In this document: one piece after another, positions 44,237 through 53,845 of the stretch
How the letters are laid out: each line of letters opens with the position of its first letter
Position numbering within the stretch: the stretch's first letter is position 1
Assembly: GCA_963805915.1 (NCBI GenBank)
Contig: CAWDWD010000011.1
Location: 124,001-188,000 of the forward strand
Direction: 5' to 3'
Source: JAEULH01 sp963805915
GTDB lineage: Bacteria > Pseudomonadota > Alphaproteobacteria > Rhodospirillales > Defluviicoccaceae
DNA: 64,000 nt
Made by a program: the position numbers and the translations under genes
The notes under the pieces: generated by a model
The model's database searches: none
Told to the model about the DNA's origin: nothing
Seen by the model: only the letters and a program-made list of their open reading frames with translations

Positions 44237-45094
44237 TCAGATCTGAACGCCGCGGAGCATCTCTTCGACCTCGATGAACGTAGGGCGAAGGTGCGAGGGA
44301 ATGGCCTTACGCGCGAACTCGATCGAGAGCTGTGGAGCGTAGCCCTGAATATGCGCGACGAGACCGGCCTTGATGCATTCGAGGTGCTTCAACTCCGCGG
44401 CGAACGTCGTCTCCAACGAGTGCGCCACCGGCGCGAAGATGCCGTAGGAGGCGAGCACGCCGCTGAACGTTCCGACGAGCGCGCCGCCGATCAGATGGCC
44501 GAGGATCTCGGGCGGTTCGGTGATCGATCCCATGGTGTGGATGACGCCAAGAACGGCGGCGACGATGCCCAGGGCCGGCAAGGCATCGGCCGTCGCGCTG
44601 AGTGAGCCGCTCACGGCCTCCTTCTCGGCATGATGGAGTTCCAGTTCGCGATCCATGATCGCCTCGATCTCGTGCGGGCTGCCGCTGCCCATGGTCAGCA
44701 GGCGCAGGTAGTCGCACAGGAACTCGACCGCGTGATGATTGTTCGCGACCGACGGATAGGCCTGGAACAGCGGGCTATCGGCGGGCTGCTCGACGTGGGC
44801 TTCGAGCGCGAGGTCGCCCTTGGTCTTGGCGAGCTTGAATAGGGAAAACATGGTCGCCAGGAGGTCCAGATAGCCGGTCTTGCTGGCCTTGGCGCCGGTC
44901 AACAGCTTGATCAGCGATTTCGCCGCGCCCGCGAGCACGACCTTGGGATTGGAGATGAGGAACGCGCCGGCCGCCGCGCCGAAAATGATGACGAGTTCGA
45001 GGGGCTGCCAGAGCACCGCCATATGGCCGCCGCCGCCCATGTAACCGCCGACAACGCTCGCGGTGACGACGATGAAACCGATAATGAACAGCAT
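44237..45094 (-). CDS. motA: Flagellar motor stator protein MotA
   Basis: A 285-residue stator A subunit with four membrane helices (about 3-22, 33-50, 170-190 and 200-222). Conserved elements are GFIVVTASVVGGYM, the cytoplasmic loop residues around EAIMDRELELHH, and the PALGIVAAVLGVIHTMG proton-path helix. With MotB it converts the ion gradient to flagellar rotation. A GGAG element seven nt before the ATG supports the start. No flagellar structural genes are in the window. Confidence 0.95.
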   Translation of the reverse strand: MLFIIGFIVVTASVVGGYMGGGGHMAVLWQPLELVIIFGAAAGAFLISNPKVVLAGAAKSLIKLLTGAKASKTGYLDLLATMFSLFKLAKTKGDLALEAHVEQPADSPLFQAYPSVANNHHAVEFLCDYLRLLTMGSGSPHEIEAIMDRELELHHAEKEAVSGSLSATADALPALGIVAAVLGVIHTMGSITEPPEILGHLIGGALVGTFSGVLASYGIFAPVAHSLETTFAAELKHLECIKAGLVAHIQGYAPQLSIEFARKAIPSHLRPTFIEVEEMLRGVQI

Positions 45095-45281
45095 TCGGAG
45101 CTCCCGGAGTCTCTTGACGGGGCGATGGCCGGTCCCGTAGGTACCTGTTGGAACCCGTCTTCGCCGCCGCAGCGGGCGCGGCAGTCTTCACCCGCAGGTT
45201 TACAGCCCCGACGGTTTAGAAACCGCTAACCGCACGCAGGAGGCCCATGCGCCGTCCCGAAAGTTGGCAGGATCGGCTGCC

Positions 45282-45755
45282 ATGACCATTGACGCCGAAA
45301 CCTTCAAGTCGGCGCTTGGCGCGTTTCCGACGGGTGTTTGCGTCGTCACGTCGGTTGACGAGAATGGCCGCCCCGGCGGCATCACCATCAGCGCCTTCAC
45401 GTCGGTCTCGCTCGACCCGCCGCTGGTGCTGTTCTGCCTCGGGCGCAAGAACGAAGGCTTGATCCGCGGCGCGCGCGGCGGCCGGTTCACCATCAACATC
45501 CTGGCCGAGGATCAAGAGGTGGTGTCGGAGACGTTCGCGTCGCAATCGGCCGACAAGTTCGCCGGTATCGAGCAGCACCCGGGCGCGAACGACTGCGCGA
45601 TCATTGACGGCGATTTGGTCGCGCTCGAATGCTCCGTCGAAAAGCTGCACGACGGCGGCGATCACCTGATTGTCGTCGGCCATGTCGACGCAATCCATGC
45701 GACGAAGGGCAAGCCGCTGCTGCGTTTCGCCGGGCGTTACCTTCGTTTGCCGTAG
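45282..45755 (+). CDS. Flavin reductase-like FMN-binding split-barrel protein
   Basis: A 157-residue protein of the flavin-reductase-like family (HpaC/NTAB-type small subunits). Visible are the ALGAFPTGVCVVTS start, GITISAFTSVSLDPPLVLFCL, and HLIVVGHVDA, ending RYLRLP. It reduces free FMN or FAD with NAD(P)H, usually for a partner monooxygenase, none of which is adjacent. ATG at 45282 is preferred over TTG at 45264. It is divergent from motA. Confidence 0.9.
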   Translation: MTIDAETFKSALGAFPTGVCVVTSVDENGRPGGITISAFTSVSLDPPLVLFCLGRKNEGLIRGARGGRFTINILAEDQEVVSETFASQSADKFAGIEQHPGANDCAIIDGDLVALECSVEKLHDGGDHLIVVGHVDAIHATKGKPLLRFAGRYLRLP

Positions 45756-45770
45756 TTTCGCCGCCCGTGG

Positions 45771-48223
45771 CTACCGCGGGCGCAGGACGAGGCGGCCGGA
45801 TGCTTCGTCCTCGAGCGTCGCCCGCGATTGGCCGAGGCTCACGCCGTGGCCTCGGCGCCAGACGCCGAGCAAGTCGCGATAGTGGATCGATAGTGGATTG
45901 CCCGACTGGCCGGGGGCGATGGTGAATCGGGAATTGGCTAGGTCGGCGAGATCGTAGACCGCCCGCAATCCGGCGCCGTGAACGGCCGCGTAGGGGGATA
46001 CGGGGTCGGCGATGTCGGATGCCGAACGCATGATCGTGTCATTGCCGCCGCCGGCGGGCGTACGCACGTTGACCAGCCGACCCAGCAGCGGCACCCGGCC
46101 CAGGACCGGATGATCGAACCGGGCCTCGTGGGCCGATCCCCAGCGCCACCGCCGCCAGTCGCGGCCGAAGCCCGCTTCGAGCTCTATTAAAGCGAGGTTC
46201 AGCGACGACGCGAGCCGCGCGCCGCAATCGGCGCTTTCGGGCATGCCGGGCGAGCCGCACCACACGGGGCGCTTGCTCAGGACTCGTTCGACGAACAGCG
46301 GCCTGAACCCCCAGAAGAACTTGAATGCATCACCAAGCCGCTCTTCCGCGATCGCGCGATTGAACGCCCGCAGCCAGGCGGCGAAAATCAGCGGCTCGGG
46401 GCGATCCGCGGCCATCTCGCCCGACCACTCGCGCAGGGCTTCGAGAACATCGCCGTGAGGCTTAGCGCCGGCGCCATCTGGGCCAGCATCATCGGCAGCA
46501 GTGTCCTTGCCATGAGCGAAACCGTGTCGGCCTGGATTGTTTCCATCGAGGCGAGCGTCCAGGGCCCGCCGCTCGCCAGCAGCTCGGCGATGCGACGCGC
46601 GCGAAAGCCCGCGTCCCAGCCATTGCCGAGATACCAGGGGTAGCGCGCGCCGACGATCCGGTTGTTGGCGTTGATGATGATATCGGACGCGGGATTATAG
46701 ACGCGAGGCAAGTCGTCGAAGGGGATGAAGCCCCGCCAGTCGGCGTCGCCGGTCCAGCCGGGCGAAGGCGTGAGGCCGTAGCCGGGCTCGCGTACCGGCA
46801 CCCGGCCCGGGGCGATAAAGCCGATGTTGCCGTCGACGTCGGCGTAGCCGAAATTCTGCTGGATGATCTTCTGATGCGCCAGTGCCGCTGTGAACTCGGT
46901 CCACGAGCGCGCGATGTTCACGCCGAGCGCGGCCTGCGGGGTCTCGTCATCCGCTGCGAGATAGACTGCCGCCAACGCCAGGATCTCTGTCTCATCGCCC
47001 GTCTTCGCGACATCATCCTTCCCCGCGGTCTCCTCGCGGCTGTCGTAGACGACCGGGCCGTGACGGGTCGAACGGATTTCGACGACAACGTCATCGCCGC
47101 CCTTGACCTTGATGGTCTCGGTGCGCCGCGCGAATGGTTCGGACCCCTCCGGCGTCAGGTAGCGCTCCGGATCGGCCGGATCGACCTGCTCGCTGAACAG
47201 ATCCTCGACATCGCTATTGGTGCTTGTCAGTCCCCAGGCGATCCGATCGTTGTGGCCGAAGAGTAAGAATGGAAAGCCCGGCGCGGTCGCTCCGGCGAGG
47301 GTCCCGGCCGGTGTTTCGGTGCGGGCGAGATACCACTGAATTGGCGCCGAGAGCGCGAGGTGCGGGTCGTTGGCGAGCAGCGGCTTGCCGCTCCGCGTTC
47401 GGGTCCCGCCGACGACCCAGATGTTGGAGGCGCCGCCGAGCTCCGAAGGCGCTTGCGTCTGCTCGCGCGGCGCCGGCGATTGGTCCGGATCGGGAATCGT
47501 AACGGGACTGTCGGGCGGCACGGGCGGCCAGAGATCGGCGATCAGGTCCGGCGGCAGGACCCTGCTCAGGCGCTCGCGCAGCAGTTCCTCGTTGCGATTG
47601 GTCGCGAGCCGCAAGGCCATCGTCCTGAGCCAGATCAGGCTGTCGGCCGGCCGCCATGGCTCCGGTGTTACGCCGAGTACGAGGAACTCCGGCGGCAACG
47701 CGCGCAAGCCCAAGAGCCAGCGGTTCACGCCGCCGGCGTAGGCATCAAGGATCTCGCGCACGGCGGGGGGCGAGGCGTCGTATTGCGCCCGCGCCAGCGT
47801 TGCGAAGCCGAGCGCGCGCATGAACCGGTCGGTCTCGAGCGTCGCCGGACCGAAGGTCTCCGATAGGCGGCCGGCGCCGAGCCGGCGCATGCTTTCCATC
47901 TGCCAGAGCCGATCCTGGGCATGGAGGTAGCCGAGCGCGAACGCCGCGTCCGCCTGCGTGGTCGCGAAGATGTGCGCAATCCAGTGGCTGTCGCGATAGA
48001 CCGTGACCGGCGCCGTGACGTCGGCCGCGACCTCGGCCAATCGCGGCGGCAGCGACGAGCGCAGCCAGAGGGTCCCCAAACCGGCCGCGACGGCCGCGGC
48101 GATCGCGGTGGCGGCGAGCGTTCTCGCGAGGGTTCTGGCGAGTGTTCCGGCGGGCGTTGTTGCGCGGCGCGAGGCTGTTAGCGCCCGCCCAATGTTCCGC
48201 CGAACGCGCGGCACCGCGCACAC
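45771..48223 (-). pseudogene. Penicillin acylase-family Ntn hydrolase with C-terminal frameshift
   Basis: About 815 residues when repaired; family members are ~750-850. A membrane or signal segment (about 20-50) leads into the A chain (AFALGYLHAQDRLWQME). The autocleavage nucleophile is Ser in GASNIWVVGG, followed by LLANDPHLAL. Near 46468-46472 the frame breaks: LAQMAPAL is followed in the next frame by KPHGDVLEALREWSGEM, so one base seems lost. Periplasmic members cleave penicillins, cephalosporins or N-acyl-homoserine lactones. GTG at 48223 is the apparent start. It is seven bp after the acyl-CoA ligase gene. Confidence 0.85.
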
Positions 48224-48230
48224 CGGCGGT

Positions 48231-49790
48231 TCAGGTGAACATCGCCGCCACGGCGTTGCGGTTGAGCTTTCCCGCCCCGGTCAGCGGCAAATCGGAAACC
48301 GGCCTGACCTGCCTGGGCACCTTGTAGTCGGCCAGATATTCACCGCAAACCGCTTTCAGTTCAGCCTCGGAAACGCTGCGCCCGGCGTGGAAGACCACGA
48401 GCGCCACCGGTACCTGTCCCCATCTGGGATCGGGAATACCGGCGCAAATCGCCCCCGCGACATCGGCGTGTTTCATCAAGGCGTGTTCGATCTCCTCGGG
48501 CGAAACGTTCTCGCCACCGGAGATGAACATGTTGTCGGCCCGTCCCTTGATGTAAGTCAACCCGTCCCGGTCCGCAAAAGCCATGTCCCCGGTAAAGATC
48601 CAGCCATCTCGATCGATCACCTTCCCGGTACGGGCCGGATCGTCGAGATAGCCGTCGAAGTTGTGCGCGCTCCTCATGCAGAGAACCCCGACTTCGCCCG
48701 TCTCGACTTCACTTCCCGTATTCGGATCGACGATCTTGGCGTCACAGTGAAACATCGACGTGCCGATGCTCGCCGCGTTCGTGAGCAACTCCTCGGGCGA
48801 GCCGGTGCGCGGGATATAGGCGAAATTGGAAGGGCCGGCCTCGGTCATGCCGTAGGTCTGGCTGATGGGGACGCCCTTATCCAGGAAGACCTGCATCACC
48901 GCCTTCGAGCACGGCGCGGCGGCCGTGGTGATGGCCTTTACCTTGGAAAAATCGGTTTCGGCGAACTTGGGATGGGCGATGAGGAATTGGAGCATGGCCT
49001 CGACCGCGCCGAAATTCTCGACCCGTCCCTCATGGATCAGCTCAAGCACCAACCCGGGATTGAATTCGCGCATCAGGACGCCCGCGCAGCCGGCATGAAA
49101 GAGCGGCGTAAACGTGTTCCATCCGCCGATATGAAAAAACGGGAACGTGATCAGCACGCTGCCGTAGGGGCCGACGATCCCGGTTGCCAGGATGTCCAGC
49201 GAGTTCCAGACCATCTGCCGGTAGGACACGATGCAGATCTTCGGCACGGCCGTCGTTCCGCCGGTGTGGACGTAGAGGCAGACCTCATTCATCGCCAGCG
49301 CGACATTCACCTCTCTCGGCTCCGTTTTCAGGACGACGTTCTCGAAAATCTCCTCGCTATCGTCGATGTCGATCACGGTTCGAAGCGAGGATGGAGCGGC
49401 TAGGGTCGAGACCAATTGGGAAAACTGGTTTTCATGGATCAACGCCCTGGGCTTGAGACGAGCCATCAGGTCATCCAATTCCAGCTTTTTCAGACGCTGG
49501 CTCAACGGCGCGAGGATAATCCCAAGCTTGCCGCAGGCGAGATAGATGTCGATGGCCTCGATCCGGTTGCGACAGATCAGCGCGACAACGTCGCCTTTTC
49601 GCAGGCCGACAACGTCGCTCAGATAGGTTGCGACCCGGCGGGCGCGATCGTTCATGTCTTGAAAGGTGAATGTTTTCTTGGTGGAGGAATCGTAAAGAGC
49701 CGTCCGGCAGGGCGTGAGTGCGGCGCGGCGTCCGGCCCAATCTCCAACCCAGTTCATGGGCAGGTCGTCATAATTTTGAATGGGGCCCAT
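48231..49790 (-). CDS. AMP-dependent acyl-CoA synthetase/ligase
   Basis: A 519-residue ANL-superfamily enzyme. Motifs are the P-loop HTGGTTAVPKI (A3), YGMTEAGP (A5), FTGDMAFADRDG (A7), KGRADNMFISGGENVSPEEIE (A8 hinge) and catalytic Lys in LTGAGKLNR (A10). It forms an acyl-AMP then acyl-CoA from a carboxylic acid; chain length cannot be read. It is upstream of the penicillin acylase-type gene by 7 bp on the same strand, so acyl groups released by that enzyme could be its substrate, an inference. Confidence 0.92.
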   Translation of the reverse strand: MGPIQNYDDLPMNWVGDWAGRRAALTPCRTALYDSSTKKTFTFQDMNDRARRVATYLSDVVGLRKGDVVALICRNRIEAIDIYLACGKLGIILAPLSQRLKKLELDDLMARLKPRALIHENQFSQLVSTLAAPSSLRTVIDIDDSEEIFENVVLKTEPREVNVALAMNEVCLYVHTGGTTAVPKICIVSYRQMVWNSLDILATGIVGPYGSVLITFPFFHIGGWNTFTPLFHAGCAGVLMREFNPGLVLELIHEGRVENFGAVEAMLQFLIAHPKFAETDFSKVKAITTAAAPCSKAVMQVFLDKGVPISQTYGMTEAGPSNFAYIPRTGSPEELLTNAASIGTSMFHCDAKIVDPNTGSEVETGEVGVLCMRSAHNFDGYLDDPARTGKVIDRDGWIFTGDMAFADRDGLTYIKGRADNMFISGGENVSPEEIEHALMKHADVAGAICAGIPDPRWGQVPVALVVFHAGRSVSEAELKAVCGEYLADYKVPRQVRPVSDLPLTGAGKLNRNAVAAMFT

Positions 49791-49971
49791 CGGAACCTCC
49801 TTAGATCAGGCGCGAACACGCGTTGTGTTGGCGGGCTTCGGCGCAAAAGCCCGCGTCCAGGAGCATCCAAGCTTCCACGACAAGGGGCGGAATCGCAACG
49901 CCCGATCATCGCGCGCCGTATCGCGAGCAGGAGCGCCGGCCCAATGCCGACACAAAGCCGGCCCGGCGCGC

Positions 49972-50000
49972 TTGTCTCCCTCCGAAATCGGAGCTATTAT
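49972..50000 (+). promoter_or_regulatory. Promoter with a palindrome in its spacer, upstream of the Xre/RES module
   Basis: TTGTCT (49972-49977) and TATTAT (49995-50000) are separated by exactly 17 nt. The spacer contains the perfect inverted repeat CTCCGA-AA-TCGGAG at 49980-49993. The start point would be about 50007, giving a short leader before the ATG at 50035. The palindrome is ideally placed for steric repression by the antitoxin. Confidence 0.6.
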
Positions 50001-50034
50001 GCTCTGTAGTCGTTGATAGAGGTGGCCCTCGAAA

Positions 50035-50460
50035 ATGCAGTATCCGGCGACACGCTATGAGCCGAGGCCGCTTGTCGAGCTTTCGGCGCGCGAGGAGCGG
50101 GAGCGGTTGAGCCGTTCGGCGTTGCGCGCCTTTTTCAACATCATGGAGCGTTGGTCGGTGCGCGACGACGATGCCCGGCAACTACTCGGCGGCGTCGCCG
50201 CCAGCACCTTCTACGCTTACAAGAAGGATCCCGAGCGCACGCTCGATTGCGACAAGCTGACTCGGATCTCGTATCTCATCGGCATCTTCAAGGATTTGAA
50301 CATTCTCCACGGCGAGGCGCTCGCCGACCGGTGGGTGAGCATGGCGAACACCAACAGGATTTTCGCCCGCCGGACGCCGCTCGAATACATGCTGCGCGGC
50401 GGCGCGCAGGCAATGCATACCGTGCGCCGCCTGCTCGAGGCGAGACGCGGCGGCCTGTGA
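50035..50460 (+). CDS. Xre/MbcA/ParS-type antitoxin (DUF2384)
   Basis: A 141-residue protein with an Xre-like helix-turn-helix (about 45-100: DDARQLLGGVAASTFYAYKKDP) and a C-terminal DUF2384 (MbcA/ParS/Xre toxin-binding) segment (about 100-141: NTNRIFARRTPLEYMLRGG). Such antitoxins bind and block RES-domain toxins and repress their own promoter. The RES toxin begins 14 bp downstream. A GAGGTGG element precedes the start. Confidence 0.88.
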   Translation: MQYPATRYEPRPLVELSAREERERLSRSALRAFFNIMERWSVRDDDARQLLGGVAASTFYAYKKDPERTLDCDKLTRISYLIGIFKDLNILHGEALADRWVSMANTNRIFARRTPLEYMLRGGAQAMHTVRRLLEARRGGL

Positions 50461-50474
50461 AAAGGGGCCCGCCC

Positions 50475-51170
50475 GTGACGCCGCCAAAAACTTCGCCGAT
50501 CCGCCAGAGCGACACCCATCGCCTGATCCCGTCCCGATACACCCCGCGAGGCGACAGCGTTCTCGCCCGCATCGCCGATGACGATGCGCATTTGCGCGAT
50601 CTCTTTGCGCTCGACAACGCGACGAACGACCGGTTGCTGGCTGAAAACGGCCTCGGCCTCCTGCCGGGGATCACGCTCGATGAACTGGTCTTCCGGGTGC
50701 CGCGCTATCGGGTGATCAACGCCGCGTTCTGTCACGCCCATCCGCTCGGCAGCCGCTTCAACGGACCCGACCGCGGCGCCTGGTACGCCGGCTTCGCGCT
50801 TGAAACCGCGCAGGCCGAGGCGATCCATCACAAGACCGTAGCACTTTCCGAGATCGGGTGTTTCGACGACGCCGTCACCTACGACGACTACCTCGCGGAC
50901 TTCGGCGGAGAGTTTCACGACATCCGCGCCGACGCGGCATTCGCGGCGTGCCTGGCGCCGGATAGCTATGTCGCGGCGCAGGAACTCGCCGAGCATTTGC
51001 TCGATGCCGGCTCGCTCGGCGTCGTCTATCCGAGCGTCCGTCACCCAGGCGGCACCAACCTCGCCTGCTTCCGCCCAGCGGTGGTCGCGAACGTCAGGTT
51101 GGGCGCGACCTATCGCATCACCTGGGACGGCACGCCCGATCCCACGGTCGCGGTGGAGAGCCTCCGATAG
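50475..51170 (+). CDS. RES-domain toxin of a Xre/RES type II toxin-antitoxin module
   Basis: A 231-residue RES-domain protein. RES toxins degrade NAD+ or ADP-ribosylate targets; the fold resembles diphtheria-toxin-like ADP-ribosyltransferases. Conserved elements are the Arg of VFRVPRYR, the GSRFNGPDRGAWYAGFALETAQAEA block with Arg, Tyr and Glu, and the Ser of YPSVRHPGGTN. GTG at 50475 with AGGGG upstream is the start. It lies directly behind the antitoxin gene. Length is slightly above the usual ~160-200 residues, mostly at the N-terminus. Confidence 0.88.
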   Translation: MTPPKTSPIRQSDTHRLIPSRYTPRGDSVLARIADDDAHLRDLFALDNATNDRLLAENGLGLLPGITLDELVFRVPRYRVINAAFCHAHPLGSRFNGPDRGAWYAGFALETAQAEAIHHKTVALSEIGCFDDAVTYDDYLADFGGEFHDIRADAAFAACLAPDSYVAAQELAEHLLDAGSLGVVYPSVRHPGGTNLACFRPAVVANVRLGATYRITWDGTPDPTVAVESLR

Positions 51171-51266
51171 CGGTTGCCTGGACGCGGGCATTTCCGTACA
51201 TGCTGGCGACCGTCCGAAGAAACGCGCGACCTTGCGCCGGACGCCGCTGTCACGAGTGTTTTCGCC

Positions 51267-52673
51267 ATGACCATCCATAGCCGATCTTCGCCCCGCGTCC
51301 GCGTCACCCGGACCCGTCGCGAGGCCGTCACCCTCGCGCTGGTCCTTCTTGCGCCGGTCCTCTTGCTCGGTGGCTGCGACGATGGGATTTTTGGCGGCTT
51401 TCTCGGCCAATTCCTGCTCAAGACCGACGATATCGTCATCGAGCGGCGACCGGATCCGGTCTATGAGCAGCTCTTTCCACGCTACGTCGAATTGTGCGCC
51501 CTCAGCCAGCCGAGCCGCAAGGACAAGGGCCGCGGCAACCCGTTCGGCCACGCCTTGATCTACCTCAAGGGCGCGTGCAAGGACGAAAACGCATCCTTCC
51601 CGCAGTTGCGGCAATGCCGGCGGGAGGCGACGACGCTCGACGATCCCGAGCATGGCGCCGGGGTCAGCGTCGGCCGCTGGTTCCGCAACGTCAACTGGAT
51701 CGCCGTGCCCGGCTACGCGCTGTTTTACGAGGGCAATCTCAAGCCCGGCCAGACCCTGACCCGGGCCCATTTCGACGCCACGGTGCAGGACGCCATCGAC
51801 AAGGGCGTATTTGACGGAGTCGAGTTGCAGCCGGAGTGGATCCGGCGCGAAGGCCCGGAGCTGCGCGATTTTGTCGCCAACGGCTCGATCGGCACGGACT
51901 TCGCGCTGCGCTACTCGCGCAACGTCTTTTGCGCGCGCACGCCGGTGACGGAGCCGGTGATGACCGAGATCATCGCGTTCCTCAACGATAAGAACCGCGA
52001 ATATGCCACCGGCGAGGCCGACTATAACTGGAGCTTGTTCGCCGACAACTGCGTCCATACGGTGCGCAACGCCTTGGCCGCGGCGAACATCTGGTCACCG
52101 TTGGCGGTGCTCGACGTCAAGATCCGCCACCTGTTCAATCTCGCCGTGCCCGCGAACGAATTCGTCAACCTGGCCGAACTGGTCACCGAGGGGCCACTTG
52201 AGAGCTATCGCGAGATCCAGGCCGAGGGGCCGCTTCGCGACGCGCTGCACGATTTCAAGTGGCTGCCGACGCGTCACGGCGCGCTGTTAAAGTCCATGCC
52301 GGTGCACCAGCCGAACGAGGTCTTCAACGCCGAGTTCCGCCTGTTTACCGTGCAGTCGCCTTTCAGCATGAGCAGGACCATGAACGCGGTGCGCCTCTTG
52401 TCGGACGAGCGGTTTGTCGAGCTCAAAGCGAACCTGCTTTACTTCCGCGACACCTACGATGCGATCCTGGCGAAGCAGGCCAACCCGGCCGATCGCTTCG
52501 CCAGCGTCCGCGGCTCGCCGTACCGCCGGGTCGGGCGCATTCACCATGAGTACATCGAGGCGCAACGGCGCGAGGTTCAGGCCATGCTCGAGCGGATCGC
52601 GGCGATGGAAGCGCCTGATGACCCGGGTGGCGCGAACGGCGGAACGGACGCCGCGGCGCCAGCGTTGCAATGA
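51267..52673 (+). CDS. Lipoprotein with possible permuted NlpC/P60-like His...Cys arrangement
   Basis: A 468-residue lipoprotein: basic start, hydrophobic segment and lipobox LLGGC (about residues 30-37). I do not recognise a named family. A GHALIYLKGAC segment (about residue 95) precedes a DNCVHTVRNAL segment (about residue 260). The order His then Asn-Cys is that of circularly permuted NlpC/P60-like (papain-fold) enzymes, so a cysteine hydrolase or acyltransferase is possible. The C-terminal third is helical. Start ATG at 51267 is tentative (frame open to 51174). Its stop overlaps the next gene by ATGA. Confidence 0.65.
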   Translation: MTIHSRSSPRVRVTRTRREAVTLALVLLAPVLLLGGCDDGIFGGFLGQFLLKTDDIVIERRPDPVYEQLFPRYVELCALSQPSRKDKGRGNPFGHALIYLKGACKDENASFPQLRQCRREATTLDDPEHGAGVSVGRWFRNVNWIAVPGYALFYEGNLKPGQTLTRAHFDATVQDAIDKGVFDGVELQPEWIRREGPELRDFVANGSIGTDFALRYSRNVFCARTPVTEPVMTEIIAFLNDKNREYATGEADYNWSLFADNCVHTVRNALAAANIWSPLAVLDVKIRHLFNLAVPANEFVNLAELVTEGPLESYREIQAEGPLRDALHDFKWLPTRHGALLKSMPVHQPNEVFNAEFRLFTVQSPFSMSRTMNAVRLLSDERFVELKANLLYFRDTYDAILAKQANPADRFASVRGSPYRRVGRIHHEYIEAQRREVQAMLERIAAMEAPDDPGGANGGTDAAAPALQ

Positions 52674-53710
52674 GAGAAGATGGATCGTCACGGCCGGAGA
52701 TCCCGGTGTTCGAGGTCGGCGGCGCGTGGCCGCTGGAACTTCTCGAGCGCGCGTTCGATCGGGCGATCAGGCTGCTCGACGAGGGCAGCGGGCATATTCC
52801 ACGCCAGGCGCTTGCGCTTGCCGATACGATCTCCCGGCGCTGGCTCGAACGCGGCTGCGCGGTTCATCTCGCCGAAATCGACAAGATCGCGTTGCGGCTG
52901 GGCCGTCCCGGCGCCTATTTCTTCAACGTCAGCTACGAGTGGGGATGCACCTCGTCGGCCGGGCCGTCGCCGGACGGGCGTTCGGCGCAACTGCGCCGCG
53001 TACTCGACTGGCCGAACAAGGGGCTCGGCCGCACCGTTGCCGCCGCTCACATCGCCGGCCGCGACGCGGGCGATTGGCTGACCCTCACCTGGCCCGGCTA
53101 CACCGGGGTGTTGCAGGGCGTCGCGCCCGGCCGGTTCGCAGCGACCCTCAATCAGGCGCCGATGGAACGCTCGGTGGGACCCTATCCGCTCGATTGGCTG
53201 GCCAACCGGGTCAAGGTCTGGAGCCAGCCCCGCCTGACCGCCGCCCATCTGCTGCGGCAGGTCTTCGAGCAGGCGCGCGACTTCGCCGAGGCCAAGAAGG
53301 TCCTCGCGGAAACGCCGATCGCCTTGCCGACGATCTATGTTCTCGCCGGCATCGCGTCCCACGAGGCGTGCGTGATCGAACGCTTGCCCGACCGGGCCCA
53401 TGTCATCGACAGCCCCGCGTGCGCCGCCAACACGTGGCAGGCGCCGGGATGGTCGGGGCGTCCGCGCGGCAGGGACAACGCCGGGCGGCTAAGCCTCATC
53501 CGCTCGGCCGCGCATTCACTCGACCCGTCGTTCGCTTGGCTTCGGCCGCCGATCCTCAACGACCGGACCCGGCTCGTGTTCGTCGCCGACGCCGCCAGCG
53601 GCGCGTTCGCGGCGCAAGGATACGAGGCCCGCGGGCCGGCGACGGCGGTGCTGCAACGGGTTATTGCGGCCCGACGGGCCCGGCCAGACCCGGTCGCGCC
53701 GGGCCCTTGA
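52670..53710 (+). CDS. Acid ceramidase/NAAA-like Ntn hydrolase
   Basis: A 346-residue protein with no signal peptide of its own. Cys93 in WGCTSSAG followed by RRVLDWP and TWPGYTGVLQGVAPGRFAATLNQ matches the nucleophile, Arg/Asp and beta-sandwich strands of the acid ceramidase/NAAA (Ntn, C89) family, where the Cys becomes N-terminal after autocleavage. Residues 1-92 would be the propeptide. These enzymes cleave N-acyl amides such as ceramides or N-acyl-ethanolamines. Bacterial homologues are rarely studied. It overlaps the upstream lipoprotein gene by four bases, so the two proteins probably act together. Confidence 0.72.
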   Translation: MREDGSSRPEIPVFEVGGAWPLELLERAFDRAIRLLDEGSGHIPRQALALADTISRRWLERGCAVHLAEIDKIALRLGRPGAYFFNVSYEWGCTSSAGPSPDGRSAQLRRVLDWPNKGLGRTVAAAHIAGRDAGDWLTLTWPGYTGVLQGVAPGRFAATLNQAPMERSVGPYPLDWLANRVKVWSQPRLTAAHLLRQVFEQARDFAEAKKVLAETPIALPTIYVLAGIASHEACVIERLPDRAHVIDSPACAANTWQAPGWSGRPRGRDNAGRLSLIRSAAHSLDPSFAWLRPPILNDRTRLVFVADAASGAFAAQGYEARGPATAVLQRVIAARRARPDPVAPGP

Positions 53711-53845
53711 GCGCGCCGAGACCGCAGTTCCCACTCCATCGACAAACCGTGACAAAACCGTGACGGCCGCGCTGTGTTCAGGCTCGTTCATTCAGTGCAG
53801 AATGGTGCTCGTCTGGATCAGCTGATCAGAGGGAGGAGTTTGACC

